Program-made: the position numbers and the translations under genes
Notes under the pieces: generated by a model
What the model was told of the DNA's origin: nothing
What the model saw: only the letters and a program-made list of their open reading frames with translations
The model's database searches: none
NCBI GenBank assembly: GCA_018873245.2
Contig: JAEMBT020000003.1
Location: forward strand, 8,761,843-8,825,842
DNA length: 64,000 nt
Direction: 5' to 3'
Origin: Archegozetes longisetosus
Taxonomy: Eukaryota > Arthropoda > Arachnida > Sarcoptiformes > Trhypochthoniidae
Shown: piece after piece, positions 1 through 15,000 of the stretch
How positions within the stretch are numbered: the stretch's first letter is position 1
Layout of the letters: every line of letters begins with the position of its first letter

Positions 1-41
1 TTAAATTAAATATTCTCTAATTCATTCATCAGTTTTCAGAC

Positions 42-3000
42 CTGCCAATCAGTCCAATAAAGATTGTCTTCAAATATGGTGACAGCGAAAGGATGCGGTA
101 AGTCACCTGTTGGTCATATTTAAATTTATTGTCAATTACTGTTCAACTCATGATTCAGATTCAAACTTTACCTTCGATTACACGTTTTCTATCACTTCCA
201 TCTAAATTGGAGCATTCAATGACGTGATGTTTAGCGTCGACCCAATAAAGCTTTAATGACGGATGATCGATAGTCAGACCATTTGGCCAGAAAAGTGATG
301 TCTCCACGACAGCACTACGACCTGTTCCGTCCATAAAAGATTTCTCGATTCTTGGCTGTTGTCCCCAATCAGTCCAGAAAATGGTCGAATCTTCAGGATT
401 AGCGACAATAGCTCTCGGCTTTTCAATAGCTTTCCAGAAGAGCACTTTCCTCATAGTTCCGTCCAAGTTAGCGAACTCTATTCTAGAAGTTCCCGAATCG
501 GTCCAGAATATCCTGTTGCAAATCCAATCAACAGCAATGCCACCAGGACTCACAAGGCCTGCACTCACGATTGGCATCGAATCCGTTCCGTTCAATGAGG
601 CACGAAATATAGAGTCAGCGGTTATGTCCGACCAAAATATCAGATCCCACTGATAGTGATAATCGATTGCAATCGCATTTTGAAGGTTACCCAAAACTGA
701 AGTATACTCTGAATTATCTAACGATACTTTCCTTATATCCATTCTATTTGCAAACATGATAATAGGTTCGGGCCCGAGTGCTTTACACCTGCGTTTGTCA
801 GCTCTCATTCGATATCCCTTAGCACAAAAACATTGAAATCCTGGGACTGAGTTCTCACATCGCTGAGAACATATTTGTTCAGAGAGAAAGCATTCATCGA
901 TATCCATACAGGAACGCCCGTCAAAACCTATTTGATAGCCTTCCTTACATGCACAATGATGACCATTAACTGTAGCAATGCACAAGTGCTGACAAGGATA
1001 TCCATCTTCTCTACATGGAGTACCAGAAGCACACGTGCCATTAAGGTCTTCGTCGCTGCCATCCGGACAATTAGGGGCGCCGTTGCAAACATTAATCTGA
1101 TTAATACACGTGCCGTCATTACATTTGAAGTTACCAGTAGTGCATTCGAATCTTGTTCCACATCCGTCTTCATCCGAATTATCACTACAATCAATATCTC
1201 CGTCACATCTCCAACTCGATCGAATGCAACGGCCGCTACGACAACGAAATTCTTCACTCGTACACGATTTTGATGCTGTGCACCGATATAATGAATCATT
1301 AATAATAATAAAAAGCTTTTATAGGACAACATAACATGACTAGTCTTTACATCATTCAAATAAATACTAATTGATTTATGCCCTAAAACCACATACTTTA
1401 AAAGTAATTATATTATTTACTTAACGAAAGTTGCTCATAATTTAATTTAAATAGAAGTTTGTTTCTAAGCTGTTTCAGTATCTGTAGTATCAAATTTTGA
1501 CTTAACTTTATTTGAAAGACTCGTTATAAAACAAGTACACTCGTACTCTTTCAGGATCAATTTAATTAACTAAGCACTAAAACTAACAAATGCTAATGTG
1601 ATTCCTTTCATATTCAGCATATTTCTATTTGAAGACTTGTCTCTCCCAATGAAATCACGTATAATAGTGTTTGCATTGAAAAAAATAAACTCTAATTCAA
1701 TCAATTATTATTATAATTGGAGTATTTGAGAAGCAGCGCTAAAGTTTTTCAGTTATGCTAATTGAACTGTAAGAGTGATGTAATCTAATTAACATTCATT
1801 TGCCTAATGCAAACGTTTCATTCATAATTCTTTAATCCCTATAGAATCGTCTGTGTATGTTAGAATCTTAAGTTAATCATAATGTAAAACCTTCAGAATA
1901 TTCATTAGAGTGCAATTTCAAGAGAGATGTCATTTTTAGGAACTGCTCGGTTTGCCCTTTATCTGAAGGCCTGAACAAAAGAAGTTATGAAGTCTATTTA
2001 TTTCGAAAATTGATTCACACAAAAATATGACCAAAATTTGACTTTAAAATAAACATTCAACAACAATATAGAAATTTCATAAATATGGAAATCTTGGAAA
2101 TGTGGTTATCCTAGAGTCTAGTCACTTGAAACAACTCTTTGATCAATTCAAGATTATATACAAACAGTGACAGAATAATAAAATAAAATCATATTTTTAT
2201 TGATTGAATTTTTATTAACTTTCCATCTTTGTGACTTTGGCCTGTTTCTAGTCTAACTTATTTCCAACTGATATAAAAATAATCTTCTGGAGAGATAAGT
2301 ATCCCAATAATTTTCAAATTCATACAATAAAAAAGCAAAGAAAAGTTATCTTTTCTAGCAATTATTTCTGATTTAGCCACAAACATAAAGATCACATAAA
2401 AGTTAAATTTTTTTCCGTAAAGTCGACACAAAAGTCGTAAATAAAAGTGAAAGCAGGTTTAGTTTTCAACATAATAGTAACAAAGAGTTCTTACGGCAAT
2501 TAGTTTCATCAGATTTATCGTCACAATCTTCGTCTCCATCACATCTCCAATCGAGATTAATGCATTGACCATCACTACAGAGGAATTCAGTGGAACGGCA
2601 TTCGACTTTTCCCTCTAGAGAACAATTGCAATAATCATGATGAAGACACCACTTAACGATAGGTCCCATTGGAGTCAGAGCTAGCAGTCTATTGTCCTCA
2701 ACAGCTTAACTAACTCTAAGTTTAATGTCTGTTTTTCTCTCATATCTATTCTGTTATATCCTTTCTTCTAAAATTATTCCCTATTATAACTCCTTCTTTT
2801 CCACTTACTTACCACACTTTCCCTCATCAGACCAATCTCCGCAATCGTTATCTCCATCGCAACGATAGGCCTCAGCAATACATCTGCCATTACGACACCG
2901 ATGCTGACCAGTTGGACACGTCATATGATCTATAGGAGTCAATTCACAGCCCAATTCATCAGATCCGTCGACACAATCGGTGTCGGAATCACAATGAAAT

Positions 3001-6000
3001 GAAAGTGAAACACATCCACCAGAATGACACCGAAATTCAGACGCAGCGCACGGACGACCAGCTAAGACATAATTATAATAAAAATTTGTATGCAGACCTG
3101 CTATCAATGACTTACGGCATTCTTCATCAGATCCGTCTCCACAATCATCACTTCCATCGCAATTCCATTCACTTTTAATACACCTGCCGTTTGCACATTT
3201 GAATTCTCGATCAATAATGCACTCACGTGGAGTACAATCTCCTTCATCTGAGTTATCGCCTATGGAATAAACTTAATCTTTAATCACGTTACTTTTGCCA
3301 GAAATTTAAGTGAACTCTACCGCAATCATTGTCTCCATCACACCACCAGGACTTCAATATACATCTTCCAGAAGAACATGTGAAGTGTTCAGTAGAACAT
3401 ACGGGAATCGCTATAAATTGAAATGAGTTATCGATGTTATTATAACTCGTAAGTTCAAAGTAATAATAGTCACAAGTTATTAACAGCAAGTCTCAGATTT
3501 CTCTTGTGACCCATGCTAATTGTCATAAAATTTATGTGTCGAACGAGTCTTAATAATCGAACACTTTTCGTTTATTGCACTCAACTTTTGCAGTTATTCG
3601 TAGGATTCCTTTTTCGAAAACATGTACCTTATGTTAAGTTTTATTTCGACAAAACATTTTATGCACTGAAAATATAGGGATTGTGAAAACCATTTTCTAT
3701 AAACTCGCTGTGTGTACAGCCTGTTGTAGGTACACATTTTTGCTAATTATCATTATTTGATTAATATTTTGAAATAACCAGTGGTGGACAAGGCTTAAGT
3801 CACTCTCGCTCATTAGTCAACATGAGCGCCGAGTGCGTAAATTCCCTCGAGTCTGAGCTTGAGAGCGAACTCATGTCCCCGAGAGTGAGCGCGAAGGCCG
3901 AGTCTAAACAATTAATTAAATTTGATGACAATTTTCGAAATTAAGTATTTTCATTCAAACAGAGCTATATGTTAGGAGAGCATAAAAATGAATTAGGTCT
4001 AGTGAATTCAAATAAAGGATCTGAAAACGTTATACATTGTAGATTGAATAAAACATTTCTAAAGTCAATTACCCTTTATAGTAATAAATTGCCTATTTTA
4101 GAGAAAATTTACTCACTCAAGACATTAGTAGCCTAAATATTGAATAAGATTCACTATACTGAATGCTCGGCACCCTGACGTGAGTACGAGCTCGAGTATA
4201 AGTTTGAGAGCCGAACATATCTATCACTGAAAACTATCAATGAAAACAACAAGCTAATGACCAACATATTGGGTTTGAAAGCTTGCTTAAAATCTCAAAA
4301 GCATTTATCAATAGTTTTCAAATAATAATAAAATTTTTTGGAAGCCTTTTTTAAATCGACAATAATTTCAAAGTATCAACTTTTTTGACATGTCAATAAA
4401 ATATGAGCAACCAATGTCTCGACTGAAAATATAATTTAATGGAAAAAATGGTTAAAGCTCTTTTGGCACTAATCAGCTCCAAATGAGCTCTTCAAGCGCT
4501 TCTTGAACGCTAAACCTTAAATCCATGGAAAACGCTAAATTATGTTAATTGATGGAGAAAAAAATGAAATAAATATCTCTCGGAGAAAACTATAACTTAT
4601 ATGAATCTACATAAAGAAAAAATTTTGACATATCCAAAGTTTCTATTTGCAAATCGTATTAACTCAATAGGGTGTTGATAAGAACTAAAAGTTAAATTCA
4701 TTAATGTTATAAATTATTAATACTCAATTTTTAAAAATATTCAAATAAGCTTAAAATCTAAAATAATTTCAATGATTTGTCCATTTTTTTGATAACTTAT
4801 AAATTTAGAAGTGTTGAACTATTCAATCACGTTGATAGCATGCATAAAAATCTATCTTTTAAAGAAACACTGTTGAATTAAAGTTTAGAAAACTAATCAA
4901 AAATAGCTGGAATATCATTTTACCCCATTTTTATATTAAAAGTTACTATATGTATATTAAAAAACTGATTGGAAATTGTCTATTGTAAATGCTTGTAATT
5001 TTTCTCAAAAAAACATTTATTTGATGATTCGTTCATAAATTAACATAATTTTAGCGCAATTTCATAAATTTTTGATTGAGCGTCGAAAGAGCCCTTTTGG
5101 CACTAATTAGAGTCAAAAGAGTCACTGCGGACAAAATGCTTAATTCTCATCTTAAAAGTTATAATTAGTGCCAAAGTTTATTTCGTTAAACAAATTAAAC
5201 GAAATGTCGCGTGAAAAATATAAGAAATAGAGGGTTTCGTCAAACGAATTATAAACAAATAAAACATATTCTAGACATCATTTTTGTAATAACAAATGAA
5301 ACGAATTTTTCCCATATATTCATTAAAGAATAAACAACAAGCTGGTTAAACCAATTATAAAACGAATTTTTTGGAAAAAATCAAATCAAATAAACTTTGG
5401 TACTAGTTATAGCTAATGACTGGTTCTTTTCTTTGTTGAATAACTTGAAGTATTTTAATATTGAGGGAAATAACACAAAATTTAGTTGTAACTTATGTTG
5501 TTTTGAAGATTTGCATTGAAGTTACATCAATTTTATTGGTTTTACGATCAAAAGTTGGTGCCATAAAACTTGTATATGGTTTCAAAACTTGTGTATCAGA
5601 AATAATATCATTACTAATAAAACAAAATGTTCGCATATGTTCAGCAAAATAATAAATAATTCATGCGTTTAAGTGCGCACACCATTACTTTTTAATAAGT
5701 GCATAGATTCAGAACTGAGTATTTCTTCTCAGAATGATTTATACTCGAAAACAAGCGAAACTTTGGAAAAGTTCAGTATTTTCTGAAAGACAAAATCGAT
5801 ACATTGAACAGATTGGATAGAATTTTGGAGAACGCATTAATTCGGACGTAAATTTGATTTGATTAAAGTTTGAGCGAAGAAATGAATGTTGAAGTAAACT
5901 GATAAAATTTGAGGAGCTTTTTAAAAATACAATCAACTTGATAAAAATTTAATTGGTTCGTTAAAATGCAGGAAATCATATATGAGACAGTTTATGTTTA

Positions 6001-9000
6001 GTAATCAAATATTTATGACCTCAATAAAAGTGTTAATAGAATTGCTCGAGAAATCGTCACATGAATTATAGAAATATGCTGTCATTGAATGAAATTTTAA
6101 AATTCATTAAAACTATTCTCAAACGGCTTTTAGCTAAAATACAGAACTATTTATTATGATTGAAATAAATGTAAGGTTTCAGACTGAGTGACCAAACGTT
6201 AACAGAAAAATGTTTTACAAGTTAGCTATGGCTCAGCGTAACTACTTTCTTGATCTAGAGATCAGTATTGATTTCTTTTGCGTATCGCGACTCACTCAAA
6301 TTGTACAAATACACTTTTCAAGTACTAGTGTTTAAGTACAGGTCAATTAACTTTAGATCAGGAGAAGTTCGATAGTATTGTCAAATAGTGTTTATTATTC
6401 ACTTTGAAAAGATGTCAATATTTTATAGAAATTGGCATAAAAAGCACTAAATACGTGTTGCGCTAACAATATGTTGCATTGAATTGTGAATTCAGTTTGA
6501 AAAGAAGCAATTTTGCGATTTAGCGATCAACTTAAACACTTTGAGCCAAAACTCAATTCAACAAATCGTCAGCCTTTTGAGTTTTGAGTAACTTTTCGGG
6601 AATATTTATAAAAGGCATGGATTGTGTAACACATAAGTGAACTCTAACGGAATTTGCAATTTGGAACCAGAAGTAATTTATTATCTGAGACGCCGTCTTT
6701 TTCGTGTCCCCCTTTCTCCTCTCACATCTTATGAACCATTTTTTGTAGTGTGAGATAATGCCACTCAAGAGAATTGTGAATACAAACAGCGAATGTAAGG
6801 CAAAGCAGTATATTTGGGCGTAAGAATAGAGTAAAACAGATTGCGAGTGTTCCACTTTTGAAAAATGAATTACAAACACAACAAACACAATCCCAGTCGG
6901 CTCAAGACGTCAGACCTAACAATATTCCAACAGACTTCATTCTCATCTTAGCCTAAACTTCATTGTTACTCTTGTTAAACGGATAATACTTGGAATCTTG
7001 TAATATTTTTCTTAAGATCATTTCTAATATTTCTCTTCTATTAGTCAAGTGTTAAGAGGAAAATTTTCAAAAGCTTTTAGACGAAAACTCTCAGACTGAT
7101 ATTTCTTTCTAATATAGATTCAAAGATATGACAAACCTACATCTGGATTATAATAGATATGATTGAGTATTCAGCTCGTAATAAATGAGATGTTCCTCGT
7201 GTTTTGCTCAGATTGAAAGTGAAACTGGTTGATGGTTCTGAAATGAAGCTCTGGCTAGAATTTATTTATAATTGCTATTACTTCAAAGCATTGATTCACT
7301 AGAGAAATCTACTACGAGTTACTACTCGTAGGAAAATCAACGTATTTTTGTCGCATGCAGTACTTCGACATTTGTTAGCAATCAAATATGTGACATGTGA
7401 CATCAATAAAGAATTATTACAAAAAGTCATTGACTCAAGGCACATAAAATCTGAATTCTGATTGAATCTCTTAACTTTTTAAATCAGAGCTAGCTTTAAA
7501 GGTTCGTTAACTCATAACATTACAAGCGTTCGTTACTTTGCGTTTTCACGACATCGCAATATAGTGTCGTAAATCTTTTACAGATATTTCAGAAATATGA
7601 TCACAGAATTTCAACTCTACCTTAATACGTTAGAGTTTTGAAGATATAAAGACTTATGATTTAGTATATTGTTGGAAAAGTGAGACTCTCAAATCAATGT
7701 GATTCTGAGTTATGTACCATGTGAGCCTTTATGTAGTAAATTTACTAATAATGTTAAGGAATAAAGAAGAAAACATCAGATACTCTATTAGGCTTAACTC
7801 AAAATAAAGTCTTAACAATGAAAAAAGTAGAGAATAAAGAATAAAAACCTTAATTCTGAATAATGTCGAAAATCCTGTTTAATACTTCTATTGACTGAGC
7901 GATTATTAACTATTCTTTTCAGAGAATGCTCTCAAGAATCAGATTATCTTTACTTTTATTTCATCAAAATTTGATACAATCTAATCAGACGATATCTGAA
8001 GAGAAATTTGATAGAAATTGAAATGAATTGAAAAGAGCGGTGGGCATGAAACATGAATTTTAATATATAAAACTGCAAATTTATCAATTCTTCTTTTGAA
8101 TATTTCATGTATTTCTGCGTTTATGGAAATATCAAAAATGGTTCTAATTTTAAACTATTTTTTGGCTCTTTCAGACAAAAAATCTCTTCTTGTATCACAT
8201 GTTCTTAAGGTTTAGCTAAAGGCGTATTTCAAGGATTTGGTGGATTCAAACCATTTTCGTCACTAGAATATAGTACAGAATGAAGAAAATTGTTTTTTAT
8301 GCATGAAGTAAACAGTACAGAAATAAATTATTTGAAGACTGAAGAAAATCTGAGCTGAAAACAAGTTCTAGTAGAAAAAAAAATTGTGAGATATGCTGAA
8401 TATTTGATGAATGAAATTCAAGAGTGAATAGAATGTGATAGATGCGAGCATTACTGCTCTAACCTTAAAAATATAGACTAAAGTAAAGTCAATTCAAAAC
8501 TTAATGCAAAAAAATATTCTCTATATTTTTCAGTGTTTGTTTTGTTTCACTCATTTCCTATTAAAAAGCTATGAAAATATGGAGTTTAGTTTCAGCAGTA
8601 CTTTGCGAGCGATGTGATCAAAAATGGTGAAAATTTGAAGGAATATGAGAAACTAAACCAATAGTGATAAACAAAAAGTCAATATTAGCTATTCTTTAGT
8701 TTAAAGCTTTTATATATAGACTACTGAAACTTAGATGGAGTTTAAAGTATTTTTATTTCTTCTAAAACATCTAAAGTGCTATAATATGAAAAAGATTGTT
8801 GTTTCAGCTGTAATGTGACTCAATCTTTAACTTATTTTCTTTAACTTATCGAATGAATTGACTCGAAATACAGTGAAATGGAGCGCATAATCCTAAACAA
8901 ATAACACAACAAATGTTCTAAGTTTTAAGGATCAGCCAACAAAAATCATCCGAAACAGACTAAATCGAAAATTTTCGAAACTTGTTTTCTATTTCGACAA

Positions 9001-12000
9001 ACTTTGGTTATATAAGTTATTTTAAAATGTATTTATGAACTTTATTTAAGTACAAGTGACAAGAAATGGCTTGTAGTTCAAGTATGAAATATGTGATCGA
9101 ATCCCGAAGTTCATATCTAGTCAGTAAATAACCATTTTTGCGACCAAAGCAATTTTTAGAAATTCACAGAATCTACGCTATAAGCTATTCAGTTAAGTTT
9201 CATAATCAGTGACGCCAATGATGTAGCACAAAAAATATGATGCTCATTTTAAGATCACAAGATAAAGTCTTTGTTTCGAAATCAAATTAATCATAATAAT
9301 GATCATCTCCTTTTAGAATCTCATCCAAATGTTGAGACTAACTCTTGAATCGAATAATAGTCTGAAAGAAGATTAGAGTTTATATTTTATTTGTTGCGCA
9401 CATGAAATAATTGAAAATTTTAATTAATGTCTGGAAAGCAGAATTTTATCGTGAACGTTGCATGATCATACTTTTATAACAAGATAGTTATTTCAATTGT
9501 TGAACTAAAAAAGCTACGTTTTCAACTATTGGCTTAAGAAAAAGCTGTTTTCTTTAACTTTGAGATCGATTTTTTAAATTTTTCATTTCGATTCACTTCC
9601 ATTTATTCTGTCATATTAGAAATCATTCGTAAATCTCTATCAAATATTTCGTGAGGAATCAATTTATAAAACTTATGACAGTTCTCAAAAGTTTCTATTT
9701 AAAAAAAAGGCAAAGAAAGTTTTATCCTTGCAACTTTGAACTTCAATAAAACAAAAACCTACTTCTTATAAATTTTTGATCATTATTTACAGTTCTTATA
9801 AACTTAAAGCTTCTGGATTGGGATACTTTTTACAAAATTTGATGAAGAAGTACGCAATTTTTTCAAATATTTGATTCAAGCTTTATTGGCAACTAATCAT
9901 AACAGATATTTCATTTTGACTGAGAGTTTATGTTAAAGAATTTTGGTGAAATTGGAAATTCCAAAGTACTTAGTGGGTGTGCAGTTAGTTTTTTTGCTGT
10001 CTTATGAAGCGTAGAAAAAACTTAATTCATTGAATATATTAGCTAAAATGCATTAATTCTGTTTTTCCCCAGAAGAACACTTCACAAACTCTACTTTTAT
10101 ACTAAGAGTATGAAGAATCAAAGTTCAATTTACAACATAACACCGTAGCATTGAAAATGAAAATAACTTAAAATTTGAAAAATCTCATTAAGAGTTGAGT
10201 AAGTGGTGTATCAGTCATTGCGTGCTTTATGTAAGGGTAGATTACATTTTAAGGATATATGAGAGGAGTTATACCCTAAAGAAATTCTATCGCTATCTGA
10301 AAGTTATAAAAGTTCACGTGTGTTACCGAAGAGACTTAAAATTCGCATCAAATGGTGTGAAACGTGATGGACTTTCGGTTGTAATAATACACACGAGTAA
10401 AAGATGAGAATTGATGGCGAGTGTGAGCTCTGGAAATGAGGCACAAATTGAACATTGGATACAATATTGAATATGGGCTACCATACAACTGTACAAATGC
10501 CTCGCAACAAATGTAGCGGAAAAGAATTGAATTTCAGTCAATAGTCGTTTAAGAATTAGTTGAATAAGTTTAGTGCTCGTCACAAGCACTTGACTGAAAT
10601 TTGAAGCAATTTCTCTCCGTCGACAATGATTTGGAAGCATCCATCAACATATAAGATTATACTATAATATAATCGAAGACAATACTACTTTCCTAAACCG
10701 TTCGCATGTGCTCTAATTTAGTATTGAACTGCGAAATGAATCATAGTTTTTATGCAATCGTTCAAAAACAGTTTTTCACTACTCGACTATCTTTAAAGCC
10801 GAATTAACTCATATTTTGACTTGACTTGACATAGTTTTTAAGCATAGCTAATATTTATCTTGAGCCAAGAAAGTTGTCTTCAATTATCGAATGACAGTGA
10901 CAGAAGCACTTGAAAATAAGATAAGTGATGACTTACCACAACCGATCTCATCTGAAGAATCATTCAAACAGTCAACGTCTCCGTCGCATCGCCATCGAAT
11001 GGGAATACACGTACAATTAACGGCTAAATTGGCCTCGTTATGATTATTGCCATTGTTACCATTACCACAGGCGAAGGTTTCAGGTCCGCAGTGTTGACAT
11101 AGTGGGGAGTCTGGTATTGTATAGCCTGATTATCAAATTATAAAATTCAGTTCAATTATGAATCAATTTGATGGTATAAGCTTTAGAAAGATTGATGGCA
11201 TTGAGATTGCCATAAGTTATTTTACTTTTAGTGACATTTATCATACATGACTTATGAATATATTAGAAATAAAAAGTTTTCTTTATAAATCTATGGTAAA
11301 GTCGAATTGTATTTTGAAAAAGAAAAGAAAAGCCATATATAGTCTGAATTTATAAATGACATAAAGTTTGAATATATAAATCATATATAGTTTGAATATA
11401 TACTCGAAACTGATATAAAATTAATTTAATGCTGGTGCAATATATCTAATGGTTGTCTATTTTAATCAGTTGGGCGTTTAAGTGATCTTCTATAAAAGGC
11501 ACGGTCTCAGATGACCAATTTCTGGAGAAGCGTTTCATCGTTAATGTGATCACTTCCCTCGTACTCAAAAACTCATGCAATCGTATCAATGCTTACAAGA
11601 CAATTCTATTACTCTCCATTCATATCTTTCTTATTTTTGCCCAAAACTAAATTGTTTGCCATTTTTCTTGAATATTACATAAATAAAAATCTTTTTGTTT
11701 TCTTCTTTAAGAGCAATTGTTGGAAAATTATTGGCAGAATGGCTATAAATTAGATTTTCTAAATAAAAACTTTAGAAATTCAATCATTCATGAAAACCAG
11801 CATTACGTCTATGGCATACAATTTATTAATCTTTTGAAGATTTGTCCGCATATAATACTCGAACATTCAATTTTTATGGCTCTACGTATTGAAGTTTTCT
11901 AAAATTTTATGATTATATTTCTCTCAAAAGCTTAATAGAAAAATTGAATTAATTAAAAAAATCATCAAACATTAAGAAGGGAAAAACAAAACAAATTATA

Positions 12001-15000
12001 ACTTATGAATTAATTTCATTTCGACTAATTAGGTGTCAATTATGCGCTTTTCTCGAATTTTGTATGGCTTGAAGATTATTACATTAAAGTGTTTTAGAAG
12101 TAGAGCTCAACCAATCGCATGTTTTAAATTAAGAGAATTCATAACACATTTAGCAGATTCAGGATATCATATAAATATAGTTCCTTGAAGTTGCACAATC
12201 TCTAACTAACCTGAAACGTGTTGAAAGCTTTATATGACTATACAGATGGAATCTATTTATAAAATAATTGGTATTGATTTATTTAATAGGGATTCGTTGT
12301 TTTCATACACGCAGTCTATTAGTTGTTAGATTGAAAGGAAACCTGCAACTACTCAGACACTCATGCGATTATATATCCAAAATAGAATCGATACCAGATT
12401 TTCATCAATATTAAAACACTGTTGCACTACTATCTCGATGAAAAGATTTTGCATTACTTCATAAATAATTATTGTCTTTATAGGGATAGACATTCTTTGT
12501 TTTTCAGGATTATGTTCGTCTATAATCTTGTTGTCGGGATTATTGCTTATAATAAATTTTGTGCACTGAAAAAGTCTATGTTTCAATTGATCGCTAAATC
12601 TTCGGATACTTAGGAATAAAGTTTGAAATTGCAAAAACTATTATTCCTTACGCTTAAACTAACAAACATTTACAACTAGTACGAAAAAAATGGACCAATT
12701 CAATGGTTATTGTTGATTAAGACCTAACGTTAACGTTAAGAAAACAAATATTTAGGTTAAAAGTTTAGAACTGTTAAAGTTTAGTTGATATTAAATATGA
12801 TGTCGAATAATATTGTATGATTTGATGGTTTAGCGTTCATTTTTCACTGTCTGCAGGATTAACCTCAAACTTCTTGGGCTCAATGGGAGGTCTAAAAGTT
12901 AATGCATGGAGTGAACTATATAACTAAGTGAGTTATGTGATCCTTAGCGTTATGATGGAGTCAATTTTGTGCTCGTCTGCCATCATTTCTGATCTCTAGT
13001 ATTTTCTATCGCTCTCAAACTGATGATGGATGATAAGATGATCTGGTATATACTTGTGCTCTTGTTTTGTTAGGCAAAAATGGTATTTTGGTCTTATTAT
13101 TGGAATCCATAAACTAAACATAATGTCCATTATATAAAGCATGACATTTATCTATAAATATATAAATATGATCTGCCATTTGTTTCAATGAGTAAAAATA
13201 GTTTCTATTTTGTCATAATAAAACTCTGAGCATTAGGAAAGCAAACTAAATCAGGTCACATCTGAATTGAATGTCTACTATTATTAATACACTAAAGTAT
13301 TTCTACAATGAGTTATTAATTAATATAGAAACTAATTTATGAAAGCTTTGATCATAGATACGCAAACTATGATCAAAATTGAGAATCTTTAGAGTGAATA
13401 GTAATTTGTAACTGTCATTTTGTGGCTCTTACAGTGTTTATATCAATTTGAGTCTGGATTATAAAACAAAATTTGGTTCGATAAGCAAAATATTTTTCAA
13501 ACCATATAAAATTGTTGAGAGGAAAGAAAAAATTGGTTCACATCTCATTTTTGCAAACGTCATGCAAAGTAACTTGAGATCTCTATTGGGATATGTCTTA
13601 TGCTTATGCATTAAAACTTTCTTTTCAGTCAATGGAAACATAGTTTTTATTTTAGACAAAGATTTGCAGCACAAAGCTAAGAATCGATAAACTGGTAATG
13701 TTTTGAAGAGTGAAAAAATCATTACCATTAATCTTTGATAATTTGACAAAGTTGTGGTCTGATAATGTGATTCTAGAAATGAGAGACTTATTATTTGTTA
13801 TAAAAACTCAGTTTACAAAGGATAACTGTTTTGTAGCAATGATTGCTTTCCTCAATAATTTTGTCTTTCATATAAATTTAAACTCAATCTGCATAAATAA
13901 GTTTTGTCAGTAAAATCTAAATGGTCTCAAGGGTTTGTTAAAGTAGCAAAATATACATAAGTAACCCTTTTAGATTTATTTTCCTCTTTATTCACTACTT
14001 TCACTACTGTTACCTAACAAAAAACATTAACATTTGAGCAAAACGACTGTTTTCTCTATATTTACAATCAAATAATCATTCTGAATACTTCTTCAAATAA
14101 TCATTCTGAATACTTCTTCAAATAATCATTCTGAATACTTCTTCAAATAATCATTCTGAATACTTCTTCAAATAATCATTCTGAATACTTCTTCAATTAG
14201 TAGACTATATCGAGCACTCAAAACTAGAATACGTCTAATGATTTTAGTAAAATTCTACTAATTATATAATAAACTATTTCATTGTTTTTACAGTTGAAGC
14301 TGAGATTTAAACTAAAACTTTCAACTAAATTTCAGTCATTATTTTCTAGTATATGTTTAGATAGTGTATTGGAGTTATGATTTTAAAAATAAATAATCAT
14401 ATGAGATAAGCCTATGCAGTAGTTGAACAAATGATTTTCGTAAAGCAAACAATAGTCCAAAAGAAAATCTAGATTTTCATTTCTAATCATTAAATTCAAA
14501 CAATTCCTTGGATCTAATGTTAGAATAGAATAGAAATGAAAGCATGCTTTGTAGAGATAGTTAACTATTTTTTGTTATAAGATACATAGAGACATAGATA
14601 CTAAGATATACAAAATACCTCAGTATTACTCTAAGAACCTCCATTAGCTTTTAAAATAATACTTTAAGTAAAAAGGCAAAATGCTTTTTAAAAGTAGCGA
14701 AAAGCTATCCAACCAACGAGTCAATAGAATTACTCTTACCATAGCCTTAATGTTAAATTAAGCTAAAATCTATCACTTTCTTACAATTAGCATCTACTAG
14801 ATAATAGACCAAAACAAGCTAGACTTTAGCTCAATGCAAAGTTCCACTTTCTGTGTGTCTGTTCTCTCATTGTAGTTGCAATTGTTCGGATATTGCAAGT
14901 GTTAAACAATTTATACAATTTTATGCTTATCTGAGTCTCATTTTAGACTCCAAACACTGATTCTTAATTGTAAGACTACATGAAAAAGACTATTAGTTGG

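Larger units (their letters stand above)
3411..10936 (-). other. LRP4 intron 2 (7.5 kb) with transposon remnants
   Basis: Long AT-rich intron between LDLa repeats 1 and 2. Open frames here are short, compositionally biased and not recognisable. It contains the inverted-repeat remnants listed separately (3779-4229, 5166-5405, and the shared motif at about 4454 and 5088) and a perfect hairpin at 7312-7331 with 8-bp arms (CTACGAGT/ACTCGTAG). Otherwise I see nothing. Confidence 0.7.

Noticed and set aside
9061..9125. GATCGAATCCCG, similar to a tRNA B box, with an upstream TGGCTTGTAGTTCAAG resembling an A box
   Set aside because: Spacing is short, no acceptor stem or cloverleaf can be folded, and no second copy was seen; chance or a very old SINE scrap.
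10195..10640. Overlapping open frames of 70 and 105 codons in LRP4 intron 2
   Set aside because: No domain, no splice partners, opposite-strand overlap, and composition like the intron.
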